From the NCBI GenBank assembly GCA_002708885.1, contig PAPL01000040.1, positions 25,723 to 41,364 of the forward strand: a stretch of 15,642 nucleotides of DNA. The letters run 5' to 3'. The translations under genes and the position numbers were made by a program. Below are positions 1 through 8,041 of the stretch, in pieces (position 1 is the first letter of the stretch; every line of letters starts with the position of its first letter). The stretch is from Verrucomicrobiales bacterium. Lineage in GTDB: Bacteria > Verrucomicrobiota > Verrucomicrobiia > Verrucomicrobiales > DEV007. Below the pieces are notes generated by a model. That model was not told the DNA's origin, made no database searches, and worked only from the letters and a program-made list of their open reading frames with translations.

Positions 1-800
1 CCCGCGTAATCCATAGATGCATCATTACCTCCTGGCCTGCGTTTACCCTCAATTGGAGTGTTGTTAAAAAAAGCAAACATGGAATAATAATCATGCATAG
101 AAAAAGGATCATGTTTGTGGTCATGGCACTGAGCACATTCCATCGAAGTGCCTAACCAAACTGTCGAAGTCGTATTGACACGGTCAACGACCTGCTTGAC
201 TCGATCCTCCTCAGGATCTGTTCCAGCCTCTAGGTTCAAAATCGGTCCACGATGAAATCCTGTAGCAATGATTTGAGCATTACTAGCTTCAGGGAGCAGA
301 TCCCCAGCTAACTGTTCAATCGTAAACTGATCAAAAGGCATATTTGAATTAAAGGCCCTTATGACCCAGTCCCTGTATGGCCAGACATTCCTAAACCCAT
401 CACGCTGATAACCGTCAGAATCAGCATATCTTGCAAGATCCAACCAGCCCAATGCCCATTTTTCACCAAAATGTTTAGAACTCAAAAGTTCATCCACAAT
501 TTGCTCCAAATGTTGATCGGAAGGATCCAACAAAAATGAATCAACTTTGTCTATTGTGGGAGGGATTCCTATGAGATCTAAAAAGACCCTCCTCAACAGA
601 CGAGCGGCAGATTCCCTTTCATTAGGAGCATGGCCACGAGATTCCATTCTTGATAAACAGAAAAAATCAATTTCATTTCGGGCCCATTCAGCATTTTTTA
701 CTGATGGTAAATCCGGTTTAGTTGGAGAAACATAGGCCCAATGCGCATCCTTGGCCTCCGCTGTAAAAACAGCAAAAAGGATAAAGCAAAGGGATCTCAT
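1..800 (-). CDS. DUF1549 (PSCyt2) domain protein with CxxCH heme motif, 3' end cut by window
   Basis: I translated this frame by hand from the ATG at 798-800; it stays open for 266 codons to base 1, so the C-terminus is missing. The N-terminus (MRSLCFILFAVFTAEA) looks like a signal peptide. Next comes the block usual in DUF1549 proteins: a HWAY start, then ARLLRRVFLDLIGIPPT near residues 65-80, then LDLARYADSDGYQRD. A CAQCH motif at residues 222-226 is a c-type heme attachment site. The protein starts directly at the DUF1549 region and has no preceding PSCyt1 cytochrome domain, which longer relatives have. Family members are exported proteins of Planctomycetota and Verrucomicrobiota, usually followed by a DUF1553 domain and often paired with DUF1501 genes; their exact reaction is not settled. 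It lies 15 bp downstream of the DUF1080/azurin gene, so cotranscription is likely. No Shine-Dalgarno is visible. Confidence 0.9.
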   Translation of the reverse strand, partial: MRSLCFILFAVFTAEAKDAHWAYVSPTKPDLPSVKNAEWARNEIDFFCLSRMESRGHAPNERESAARLLRRVFLDLIGIPPTIDKVDSFLLDPSDQHLEQIVDELLSSKHFGEKWALGWLDLARYADSDGYQRDGFRNVWPYRDWVIRAFNSNMPFDQFTIEQLAGDLLPEASNAQIIATGFHRGPILNLEAGTDPEEDRVKQVVDRVNTTSTVWLGTSMECAQCHDHKHDPFSMHDYYSMFAFFNNTPIEGKRRPGGNDASMDYA

Positions 801-815
801 ATAAAAATTAAGTCA

Positions 816-3800
816 TTATTTTGTGACCTTGAGCGTTCCAAACATCAACTGACCGTGTCCAGGATACGTGCATACGTATGGGTAACTTCCTGGCGTGGAC
901 GGCGCACTCATGTAAAGAACGTATTTGCGACCCGGAGCAACTTGAGGCGTTGAAGCAAGTACCTCGGGAATATCAGGCACAAAATTCTGTTCAATAGCTT
1001 TTGGTCCAATAGTTAGCGCAGATGCCACAACTTTTTGCCTGCTACCAGGGGCACAAACAGCAAGATTGTGCATAAGCCCAGTAGGATCATTATTAATGAA
1101 TTCGATACCTATTTTTTCTCCGGCCTTCGCTTCGAGTGATTCAATATCAAATTTCATGCCCGGCTTTGCACCCACTTTAAGAATTCTAGCATCTTCAAAC
1201 CCTTCCGGAATTAGTGCTATTGGCTTTTTGGTCAGGGAATCCATTTCAGCTTTAACTTTTGCATCTTTAATTTTATTCAAAGATTCGTTTCTGAAATTGT
1301 TAATGAACCCTCCAAAACTAGCACCTCCTTTAAAATTTCTGGATTTAGCAAACCAACTAAAGAATTGTTTTCTAAGATTCTCATTCCAGCCTTCTTCAAC
1401 ATTCTTTAGGGCATAAGCATACCATATCTGCTGCCTCTGTGGGTTGCTTGCCTTTTGACGCTGAAATGATCCGCCATACTGCCCTGACCTGGCCAACAGT
1501 TTGTCATCAAATTCAATCTCTTCCAATCCAGCTGCCTCCTGATTCATTAAAGGAATAGTTTTGGCAAGAACATCATCTGCTTTCAAATAAACCAACATGG
1601 CCACTAACTCTCTATTCATAGCATCCGATGATGCGGGGTAGAGTGGTGAAATAGCTTCGGCAATTTCTTGGGCTGTCTCTTCGTCTGGTCCTCCCATGCG
1701 AATAAAAGTCAGTCCCATTACCCTCAAAGCCTCGAGCTTCTGACTTTCAGTCATTTCTGAAACATTCAAAGTCGAAAGAGCATTAAGAATGTCCTCCTTC
1801 AAAGCTGCATCACCTTGACGTGAAAGGGCAAGGAGAGCAGAGAGCAATGTTTGAGGATCCTCTTCTTCGAGTGCTTTTTCTTGCCACTCAACAACAGGTT
1901 GATGTTCTAAAGCAACACGAGCCGCGTACCGAACAAAACGGTCCGCATGACTGAGTTTGGGCCATATCTTTTCAATTGCACCCTGAATTTCTTTGCCATG
2001 GAAATCTTCTAAAGCTCTTCGAGTTTCAATCATTTTTGTCTCAGAATTATTCCTAATTTTGATGGCCTCAGTGGACTCTGAGCCTGAATATTTCACTCGA
2101 TAAAGTGCAGATTGAGTTCCACGACCTCCTACTGCAAAATACATATTACCATCTTTCCCAATGACTCCATCCGTAACATTCAGAGGAACGCCAGTAACAA
2201 ACTCTTCTTTCTTTGCTTTATATGAAGATCCGTCAGGGTCCAGATGAATCGCATAAATTGTTCCATAGGTCCAATCAAAAGCATAAATAGCGTCCTGATA
2301 TTTCGCCGGGAACTTTGACCCTAAACCAGATATCACACCAGTCGGGCAACCCGGGCCAATGTCCAGAGTCGGTGGCAATACATCCGGATACCACTCGGGG
2401 AATTTTCCAGTACCTGTTCGCCAGCCAAATTCAGAGCCACTAGTGACATGATAGATTCTTGTTGGACGATACCAAGGAGTACCACTGTCCCATTCCATGT
2501 CAGAATCATATGTGAACATTTCTCCATCTCTATTAAAAGCTATATCGTAATGGTTCCTAAATCCTGCAGAATAAAGATGGAATGCTTTACCTTCCGGATC
2601 CGTTCTCGCTATCCATCCTCCCGGAGCTCTTATGTTTCTTGCATGCCCACGCGCATCAGGCATCCGTGGAAGTAACTGATCTTCAGCATAGTTCATTTTT
2701 AGCGCAGAACTTTCAGGCTTAGGAACAGCAGTATGATTACCACCTACAACGTAAAGATACTTTCCATCTGGTGATAGTGAAACTGCATGAGGGCCGTGCT
2801 CACCTCCACCGGCAAATCTCCGCATATCTTGAACCTTATCTAGAACATCATCTCCATTCGAATCAGTAAGGCGATAGAGCCCAGAACCAGGCTTACCACC
2901 ATTAGTACATACATATAATGAATCAAATGCCCAAAGTAATCCTTGTGCTCCAGAAACTGGTACTGGCACTTTCTCTATCTTAGGCTCTTCAGAGCTGAGG
3001 GTAACTCTAAAAATACCCTTACCTCCCTGGTCTCCACAGTAAAGCCTTCCCTTTGAATCAACTGCCATTGAAACCCATGAGCCTTGCTCTCCCTTAGGAA
3101 CATTATAGATCTTTTCCACTTCAAAGCCTTTCGGGTGCACTTCAGCAGCGCCCTTTGCCGCAACAGCAACTGAAAGACCAGGCTTTTTAGAAAAGACATC
3201 GCCCCATGGCGTATCACCCATTTTACCCGCTACAACTGCATTTTTCCACCCCGTAGTATCCACACTTGGAGCCATCCATCCGGGAGCCTTTTTGTTGGCT
3301 ACTATCCATTCATTATCGCTGACAATGTGCCTAGTCACACCGTTAGCCGCAACTAACTTAACTTTGGCCGCCAGGCCTGCTGCCTGGCCTTCATTATGAG
3401 CCTCAACTGCAAGTACATTGTCTCCATTATGAAGATATTTTTTAATATCAAATTCATAATGAGTTTCCCACTGAGAACCAGAGCCAACTTTCTGACCATT
3501 AACAAATGCTGTAAATCCATTATCGCATGTGATGCTCAATTTAGATGATTTTAGAGGAGTGCTTAAGGTCCACTGGCGCCTTGCATAAATTGTTTCTGTT
3601 CGAGCTGATTTACTATTCCATATCCATTTGACCGTGGGCACCGATGCTTGTTGAGCCGAATTGATAAGAAAAATGTTATGGTTTTTTAATGATTCTTTAA
3701 CTTTAGCAGACTCATTTTTCTTATTAACTAAAACAATATCTTTGACCTCCAACCTCATTGCTCCTCCAGCATGTAGCTGTAGCGCTAGGATGCCTTTAGA

Positions 3801-4385
3801 TGATTTCTTGGAAATTTCATTATCCTCAATTTCCACAGTTATTTGACCGTTAACTTTATGAACCAGTCGATTACCTATTGCAGATATAGAATATTCATTC
3901 CAATCGCTAAGATTATATTTCTTTTTGGCATCAGGTTTCCCCTCCAATGCTTTCTTACCTTTATCATCAATAATTGCACGCTGACCACACTGTGCAATTA
4001 TTCCACGGCCCCGCTCCTCATAAAGCATACCAAGATAATTAGGAGCAGGATGCATGTCCATTTGATATCCACCAACGGACCAACTTTTAGCATTAATCAC
4101 TTTTGATCGGTATTGTATTCCAGAATTATTATTGCCCTTCACTCTGGCCTTTAGAGTAAGCTCAAAGTCTCCAACCTCTCCACCTTTCCAAATGAGGAAA
4201 GTGTTACTAGAAGTCTTCTTGTCTGGGGTTGTTTCACCCACAATGACACCGTTCTCCACACTCCAAAAATCCGGATTGCCGTCCCATCCTGAAAGATCTT
4301 TGCCGTTGAACAATGTTTCAGCTGATGCAGCATTAATTTTAATTGCGAAAATCAGCGTTGTAATAATTAAGATTTTTTTGGTCAT
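816..4385 (-). CDS. Secreted multidomain protein: DUF1080, jelly roll, PVC dehydrogenase-type propeller, HEAT-like region, azurin-like copper domain
   Basis: The protein has 1189 residues with a signal peptide (likely cleavage after ASA, residue 22). About 23-222 is a DUF1080 (3-keto-disaccharide hydrolase-type) domain: LFNGKDLSGW, GYQMDMHP, HAGG. About 250-397 is a beta-sandwich with NGFTAFVNGQKV and GDNVLAVEAHN. About 418-768 is a propeller like the PVC 'membrane-bound dehydrogenase'/sorbosone dehydrogenase family: GEHGPHAVSLSPDGKYLYV, FRNHYDIAFNRDGEMFTYD. About 785-960 is helical and HEAT-like. About 1065-1189 is azurin-like: His1106, Cys1172, His1177 and Met1181 fit a type 1 copper site (CTYPGHGQLM). 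No CxxCH occurs, so copper seems to replace the heme domain usual in this family. It is probably a periplasmic or extracellular carbohydrate-active or redox enzyme; the substrate is unknown. It is the first gene of a likely operon with the DUF1549 gene. The start is supported by the signal peptide. Confidence 0.9.
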   Translation of the reverse strand: MTKKILIITTLIFAIKINAASAETLFNGKDLSGWDGNPDFWSVENGVIVGETTPDKKTSSNTFLIWKGGEVGDFELTLKARVKGNNNSGIQYRSKVINAKSWSVGGYQMDMHPAPNYLGMLYEERGRGIIAQCGQRAIIDDKGKKALEGKPDAKKKYNLSDWNEYSISAIGNRLVHKVNGQITVEIEDNEISKKSSKGILALQLHAGGAMRLEVKDIVLVNKKNESAKVKESLKNHNIFLINSAQQASVPTVKWIWNSKSARTETIYARRQWTLSTPLKSSKLSITCDNGFTAFVNGQKVGSGSQWETHYEFDIKKYLHNGDNVLAVEAHNEGQAAGLAAKVKLVAANGVTRHIVSDNEWIVANKKAPGWMAPSVDTTGWKNAVVAGKMGDTPWGDVFSKKPGLSVAVAAKGAAEVHPKGFEVEKIYNVPKGEQGSWVSMAVDSKGRLYCGDQGGKGIFRVTLSSEEPKIEKVPVPVSGAQGLLWAFDSLYVCTNGGKPGSGLYRLTDSNGDDVLDKVQDMRRFAGGGEHGPHAVSLSPDGKYLYVVGGNHTAVPKPESSALKMNYAEDQLLPRMPDARGHARNIRAPGGWIARTDPEGKAFHLYSAGFRNHYDIAFNRDGEMFTYDSDMEWDSGTPWYRPTRIYHVTSGSEFGWRTGTGKFPEWYPDVLPPTLDIGPGCPTGVISGLGSKFPAKYQDAIYAFDWTYGTIYAIHLDPDGSSYKAKKEEFVTGVPLNVTDGVIGKDGNMYFAVGGRGTQSALYRVKYSGSESTEAIKIRNNSETKMIETRRALEDFHGKEIQGAIEKIWPKLSHADRFVRYAARVALEHQPVVEWQEKALEEEDPQTLLSALLALSRQGDAALKEDILNALSTLNVSEMTESQKLEALRVMGLTFIRMGGPDEETAQEIAEAISPLYPASSDAMNRELVAMLVYLKADDVLAKTIPLMNQEAAGLEEIEFDDKLLARSGQYGGSFQRQKASNPQRQQIWYAYALKNVEEGWNENLRKQFFSWFAKSRNFKGGASFGGFINNFRNESLNKIKDAKVKAEMDSLTKKPIALIPEGFEDARILKVGAKPGMKFDIESLEAKAGEKIGIEFINNDPTGLMHNLAVCAPGSRQKVVASALTIGPKAIEQNFVPDIPEVLASTPQVAPGRKYVLYMSAPSTPGSYPYVCTYPGHGQLMFGTLKVTK

Positions 4386-4647
4386 AAATGTATTTATTTG
4401 AGGAATTATTTTATAACGAAGAATGTCAGACGTAAAGGTGCGTTTGATAGGCTTTTACCATTATTTAAAATGACTCTATCGATCTAATTATCACTATTAT
4501 TTTATCCTGATAGCAATTAATTACATCGTCCTTATTCTAAATGATAAGCAAATTTAACCTCAGTCAGAAAAAGCCCAATTGCTATTTTACCTAATCGATC
4601 ATTCTTACTCGATAGTAGATTTGCAAAAAACCACTTTCTATAAATAG
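4386..4647. other. AT-rich intergenic region with a 9-bp inverted repeat
   Basis: This 262-bp gap lies between two minus-strand genes. It should hold the promoter of the DUF1080/azurin gene and the 3' end of the coiled-coil gene. I see no convincing -35/-10 pair and no GC-rich hairpin followed by T. The only structure is an inverted repeat, ATAGCAATT at 4510-4518 and AATTGCTAT at 4577-4585, with 58 bp between the arms. This could be chance in such AT-rich DNA. Confidence 0.4.
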
Positions 4648-5964
4648 TTATTCAGGCTGCTCTAAATCCTTTATCTTGGCATTAAGATTTTCAATCTCCA
4701 ACATCAGCTTCTTTAATTGCGAATCCGATAAATCCAGTTTTTCACTAATCATTAAAGAATTGGATTTTTCCTTCTCTAATAACTCATTAGTTGCTTTTAA
4801 CTCATTTTCAACGGCTTGAATTGCATCCACATAACCTTCGCGCGCTTTTTTATTAGCTACCTCAGCATCTGACAGTGCCTTATTTAATTCACCTTTCTCT
4901 TTTTCTAATGAGTTAACCTTCTTAGTGAGACCAAGTTTATCCTCATTGGCTTTTAAGATTTGAGCCTGAGCGTGTTCATTTTTCTCTTCGATATTAGCAA
5001 TTCCCAACTTTAATTTCTGAACCTCCTGCATATTCGAAGTCATTAATTTTTCATAATCACTTTTAATCTTATCGCGTACTTGAATCAACATCTCCACTTC
5101 TTTGACTTTGGCTGAAAATGCGGCATTGGCTTTTTTAATTTCAAGCCTCGCAACTTCTTTAGCATTCAAAGATGCCTTCTGGTTTGCATCCCTTTCATTA
5201 ATGAGGGTTTTCTCCAAATTAGAAATCTCTTCACCTTTATTTATCAATTCTTGCTCAGCCGAAGAGAGAGCATTTTTGACCGTTGCAAGGTCACCTTTAA
5301 CCGTTGCAAGGTGATTTGCTCGAACGAACATCCATACTATTACTCCAACTAATAAAAAAGAAAAGATAACAGGGACTAGGACTGGCCTTGACGCTTTAGG
5401 AGAAAACTCTAACTCTTTGTTTTCAATTACAGAGTCGGTGGTTGGTTTGTCTTCAACTTGATCCTCCTCATTATTAGTCAATGCTATATTAACGAATCTT
5501 TGATCAGCCAATGCTTCCGGCGTAATCCATATCGTAAAGCTCTTTGAATTTAATTTCGCCGAATCGTCTCCATCAGATTGGATGGGGGGATCATCCGCGT
5601 CAGGCAAATTTTCTTCAAAAACCTCCATCGGAAAAGATGGAATCTGTTGATCTAAGTTTTTAGAGCCTTCAGTCCAAACAGTAAAAGCTTTGGACGGAGG
5701 CAAGGAAATAGATTCGATCTGAAGAATTGTATTATCAGTGATTTTAATATCCTCAGAATCTAGCGAATGATGATCTAATGACGGTGTAACTTTCTGTTCT
5801 TGAATTGCACTAACCCAAACAGTAAATGGTCTAGAACGACCCAGTCTGATCTGGTGCTTTACATTGTTGGAGCGTTCGCTCCATATCCTCGCAAACCATC
5901 CACCTTCGGGACGGCTGATTGCGGTGGGGTCCTTTTCTATATTTTCGCCTACTGGTCGTGCCAT
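4648..5964 (-). CDS. Single-pass membrane protein with FT(V/I)W motif repeats and a long coiled coil, function unknown
   Basis: I do not recognise a family for this 438-residue protein. Residues 1-190 are hydrophilic and acidic, probably disordered, with three copies of a short motif: RPFTVW (45-50), KAFTVW (92-97) and KSFTIW (141-146), spaced 47-49 residues apart. A degenerate copy, FARIW, may lie at 24-28. One hydrophobic segment at about 194-214 is a transmembrane helix. Residues 215-437 are rich in Lys, Glu, Leu and Ala with heptad-like spacing, so a long coiled coil is likely. It begins with a duplicated heptad, ATVKGDL-ATVKNAL (220-233). There is no signal peptide, and basic residues on both sides of the helix leave the topology open. 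The start is supported by a TATAAT box just upstream. It is divergent from trpG and nothing nearby suggests a role. A scaffold or tether is a guess from the architecture alone. Confidence 0.8.
   Translation of the reverse strand: MARPVGENIEKDPTAISRPEGGWFARIWSERSNNVKHQIRLGRSRPFTVWVSAIQEQKVTPSLDHHSLDSEDIKITDNTILQIESISLPPSKAFTVWTEGSKNLDQQIPSFPMEVFEENLPDADDPPIQSDGDDSAKLNSKSFTIWITPEALADQRFVNIALTNNEEDQVEDKPTTDSVIENKELEFSPKASRPVLVPVIFSFLLVGVIVWMFVRANHLATVKGDLATVKNALSSAEQELINKGEEISNLEKTLINERDANQKASLNAKEVARLEIKKANAAFSAKVKEVEMLIQVRDKIKSDYEKLMTSNMQEVQKLKLGIANIEEKNEHAQAQILKANEDKLGLTKKVNSLEKEKGELNKALSDAEVANKKAREGYVDAIQAVENELKATNELLEKEKSNSLMISEKLDLSDSQLKKLMLEIENLNAKIKDLEQPE
5279..5312 (-). repeat. 21-bp-spaced direct repeat encoding a duplicated coiled-coil heptad
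   Basis: The 13-mer ACCGTTGCAAGGT occurs at 5279-5291 and again at 5300-5312, a period of exactly 21 bp. On the coding (minus) strand this gives ATVKGDL followed by ATVKNAL, one heptad copied in frame. It looks like a small in-frame duplication that lengthened the coiled coil without breaking its phase. Confidence 0.8.
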
Positions 5965-5980
5965 TTTAAAGAGAATCTCA

Positions 5981-5986
5981 ATTATA
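5981..5986 (-). promoter_or_regulatory. Candidate -10 box (TATAAT) for the FT(V/I)W protein gene
   Basis: Read on the minus strand, TATAAT lies 17 nt before the ATG. That would place transcription start about 10 nt from the start codon, a very short leader. No good TTGACA-like -35 box sits 16-18 bp upstream, so this rests on the -10 match alone in AT-rich DNA. Confidence 0.35.
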
Positions 5987-6141
5987 CTTAATGTAAAAGT
6001 ATCACAGATTTCACTCTAAAATAAAGCTACTTAATAAATCTATCATTTTTCACCAACATCTATGAAGCATTGCGTTTATCCGAATGAGTGGCAAAATGTC
6101 TTTTCAAGCTGTAAATCAAAAGCTTAAATCCAATTGCGAAT

Positions 6142-6711
6142 ATGTTGCTCGTTATCGATAACTACGATTCTTTCACATATAATTTAGTTCAATACTTCGG
6201 TGAACTCGGCGCCGTCATGGAAATTAGAAGAAATGATGAAATTTCGATTGAAGAAATTAAAGCTCTCGGCCCAGAAAAAATCTGCATCTCTCCTGGGCCA
6301 TGTACTCCCAATGAGGCAGGCATAAGCTGTGATGTGGTGAAAGAATTCGGACCTTCGATTCCTTTGCTCGGGGTATGTCTCGGACACCAATCAATCGGCC
6401 AAGTATTTGGTGGCGAGATTGTACGCGCCGAGAAATTAATGCATGGTAAAACCTCCATGGTAGAACATAACGGCGAGGGACTATTTAATGATATCCCAAA
6501 CCCTTTCGAAGCAACACGCTATCACTCACTACTAATTAAAAAGGATTCTTTTCCTGATTGTCTAGAAATTACGGCAGAAGCAAAAACAGACGAAAAAGAA
6601 ATCATGGGCATACGTCATAAAGAATATCCAATTCATGGCATGCAATTTCATCCTGAATCCATACTTACCGGAGAAGGGAAAAAGCTTTTATCTAATTTTC
6701 TTCAGCTATAA
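6142..6711 (+). CDS. trpG: Anthranilate/aminodeoxychorismate synthase glutamine amidotransferase subunit
   Basis: The 189-residue protein is a full-length class I glutamine amidotransferase of the TrpG/PabA type. It releases ammonia from glutamine for the chorismate-using partner subunit (TrpE or PabB) in tryptophan or folate synthesis. Visible motifs are the N-terminal LLVIDNYDSFTYNLVQY, the oxyanion region ISPGPCTPNEAG, the nucleophile elbow GVCLGHQ with Cys79, RYHSL at 126-130, and MQFHPES with His170 and Glu172 completing the triad. There is no trpE, pabB or other trp gene next to it, so whether it serves tryptophan, folate or both cannot be decided here; pabA is an equally valid name. 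It lies 14 bp upstream of dgt and is probably cotranscribed with it. No Shine-Dalgarno is evident before the ATG. Confidence 0.93.
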   Translation: MLLVIDNYDSFTYNLVQYFGELGAVMEIRRNDEISIEEIKALGPEKICISPGPCTPNEAGISCDVVKEFGPSIPLLGVCLGHQSIGQVFGGEIVRAEKLMHGKTSMVEHNGEGLFNDIPNPFEATRYHSLLIKKDSFPDCLEITAEAKTDEKEIMGIRHKEYPIHGMQFHPESILTGEGKKLLSNFLQL

Positions 6712-6725
6712 TATTTGGCGAATCG

Positions 6726-7991
6726 ATGATGAATCAGTTCTACAATGACTTCGACATCACACCCATAAAGGAAGAAGAAAATGATCGTCCTGATGATTAT
6801 AGAAGCCCATTCCAAATAGATCGGGACAGAATCATCTACACGCCTTCTTTTAGAAGACTCCAAAGCAAAACTCAGGTCTTTCTCTCTGGAGAGTATGATT
6901 TTTACCGAACTCGCTTAACTCATTCACTTGAGGTTGCTCAGATTGGAAGATCAATATGTAATCGACTAAAAAAAAGGAGTGACATCCTCAGTGAAGAATA
7001 TTTTATAGATCCTGATCTGGTCGAAGCTGCTTGCTTGTCTCATGATTTAGGACATCCCCCTTTCGGTCATGCCGGGGAACGGGTTCTTCATTCAATAATG
7101 CAAAATCAGGGTGGCTTTGAGGGGAACGCTCAGACATTACGCCAACTCACAGAGACTATATATGGTCAGCGCGGAATGAACCCAACTCGGGCCTTTCTGG
7201 ATTCTACACTCAAATATAAAACCCTATTATCTGAAATTCCTGAAGCGCCTAATCACTTCATTTACGATTATCAAATAAAACACCTTGTATTTGCTTTCGA
7301 AGATAAAGACCAAATACTCCAATTCCAAGCCGGCGACACAAGGAATGCTTTCAAATCCGTGGAATGCCAAATCATGGACTGGGCTGATGATACCGCCTAC
7401 TCCTTGAATGATATTGTTGATGGGGCCAATGCAGGATTCATCAATCTGCAAAATCTAGAGAACTGGGCCGAAACAAATAATCTGAAAGGTGATGACGCAA
7501 AGAACTTAGAACAGTTATGCAAATCCATTCGCAGAAAAAGACTCGAGCCTTTGATGGGCCGCAAAGTCGGCGACTTCATTGCTGCAGCAAACATTGTTGA
7601 TACTGAGAAAAACTTCATGTCGAGCAGAACTGCACGCTACAAATATAAAATAGATGTAAGTTCTGAAATCGCCAAAGAGTCCAAGCTATACAAAAAAATT
7701 TCTCTGGATCTTGTATTTAAATCTCCACAACTTCAGCAATTAGATCATAAAGCGGCCAGAGTTCTGGGAGAATTATTTAACATCCTTTCTGACAATTATA
7801 TCTCAAATAATAAAAAGCCTCTCAAGCTAGTTAGCTCAGAATCAGAGGAGCTCATATCCATTGCGGAAAAAGATTCGCAAAAGGCAAGAGTCATTACTGA
7901 TATTATCTCTGAAATGACAGATAAATTGGCCGTTCGAACTTATCGCAGGCTAGTAGATCCAAATTTTGGTTCCATACTGGATCTTGTATGA
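6726..7991 (+). CDS. dgt: dGTPase-like HD-domain deoxynucleoside triphosphate triphosphohydrolase
   Basis: The 421-residue protein belongs to the Dgt family, which hydrolyses dGTP or other dNTPs to the nucleoside plus tripolyphosphate and so affects dNTP pools. The N-terminal signature SPFQIDRDRIIYTPSFRRL is present, followed by TRLTHSLEVAQIGR with metal ligand His66. The HD motif SHDLGHPPFGHAGE carries His106, Asp107, His110 and His115, and the later acidic motif MDWADDTAY lies at 217-225. The length fits the shorter dGTPase-like subgroup better than the roughly 500-residue Escherichia coli enzyme, so the dNTP preference is uncertain. ATG codons at 6726 and 6729 are both possible starts; only a weak GGCGA precedes them. 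It probably shares a transcript with trpG; a functional link between the two is not obvious. Confidence 0.92.
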   Translation: MMNQFYNDFDITPIKEEENDRPDDYRSPFQIDRDRIIYTPSFRRLQSKTQVFLSGEYDFYRTRLTHSLEVAQIGRSICNRLKKRSDILSEEYFIDPDLVEAACLSHDLGHPPFGHAGERVLHSIMQNQGGFEGNAQTLRQLTETIYGQRGMNPTRAFLDSTLKYKTLLSEIPEAPNHFIYDYQIKHLVFAFEDKDQILQFQAGDTRNAFKSVECQIMDWADDTAYSLNDIVDGANAGFINLQNLENWAETNNLKGDDAKNLEQLCKSIRRKRLEPLMGRKVGDFIAAANIVDTEKNFMSSRTARYKYKIDVSSEIAKESKLYKKISLDLVFKSPQLQQLDHKAARVLGELFNILSDNYISNNKKPLKLVSSESEELISIAEKDSQKARVITDIISEMTDKLAVRTYRRLVDPNFGSILDLV

Positions 7992-7999
7992 GACTTTCC

Positions 8000-8019
8000 T
8001 TACCCTAAAATCAGGGTAA
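8000..8019 (+). terminator. Weak hairpin after dgt
   Basis: TTACCCT (8000-8006) and AGGGTAA (8013-8019) form a perfect 7-bp stem with a 6-nt loop, starting 9 nt after the dgt stop codon. No T-run follows, so it is not a classic intrinsic terminator. It could stop or process the trpG-dgt transcript, or protect its 3' end. Confidence 0.3.
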
Positions 8020-8041
8020 TATAGAAATAAACCAATTTATC

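Noticed and set aside
816..4385. Heme c site in the 1189-residue protein, expected from its propeller family
   Set aside because: The full translation has cysteines but no CxxCH; the redox site is the C-terminal copper domain.
4648..5964. Assignment of the coiled-coil protein to a chromosome-segregation or SMC-like family
   Set aside because: The resemblance is only generic Lys/Glu/Leu coiled-coil composition; there are no ATPase motifs and there is a membrane helix.
6062..6127. A 21-codon open frame before trpG (MKHCVYPNEWQNVFSSCKSKA), possible trp leader peptide
   Set aside because: It has a single Trp codon, no Shine-Dalgarno, and no attenuator-like pair of stems or T-run before trpG.
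7992..8041. Intrinsic terminator after dgt
   Set aside because: The 7-bp stem is real but no T-run follows, so it is listed only as a weak hairpin with low confidence.
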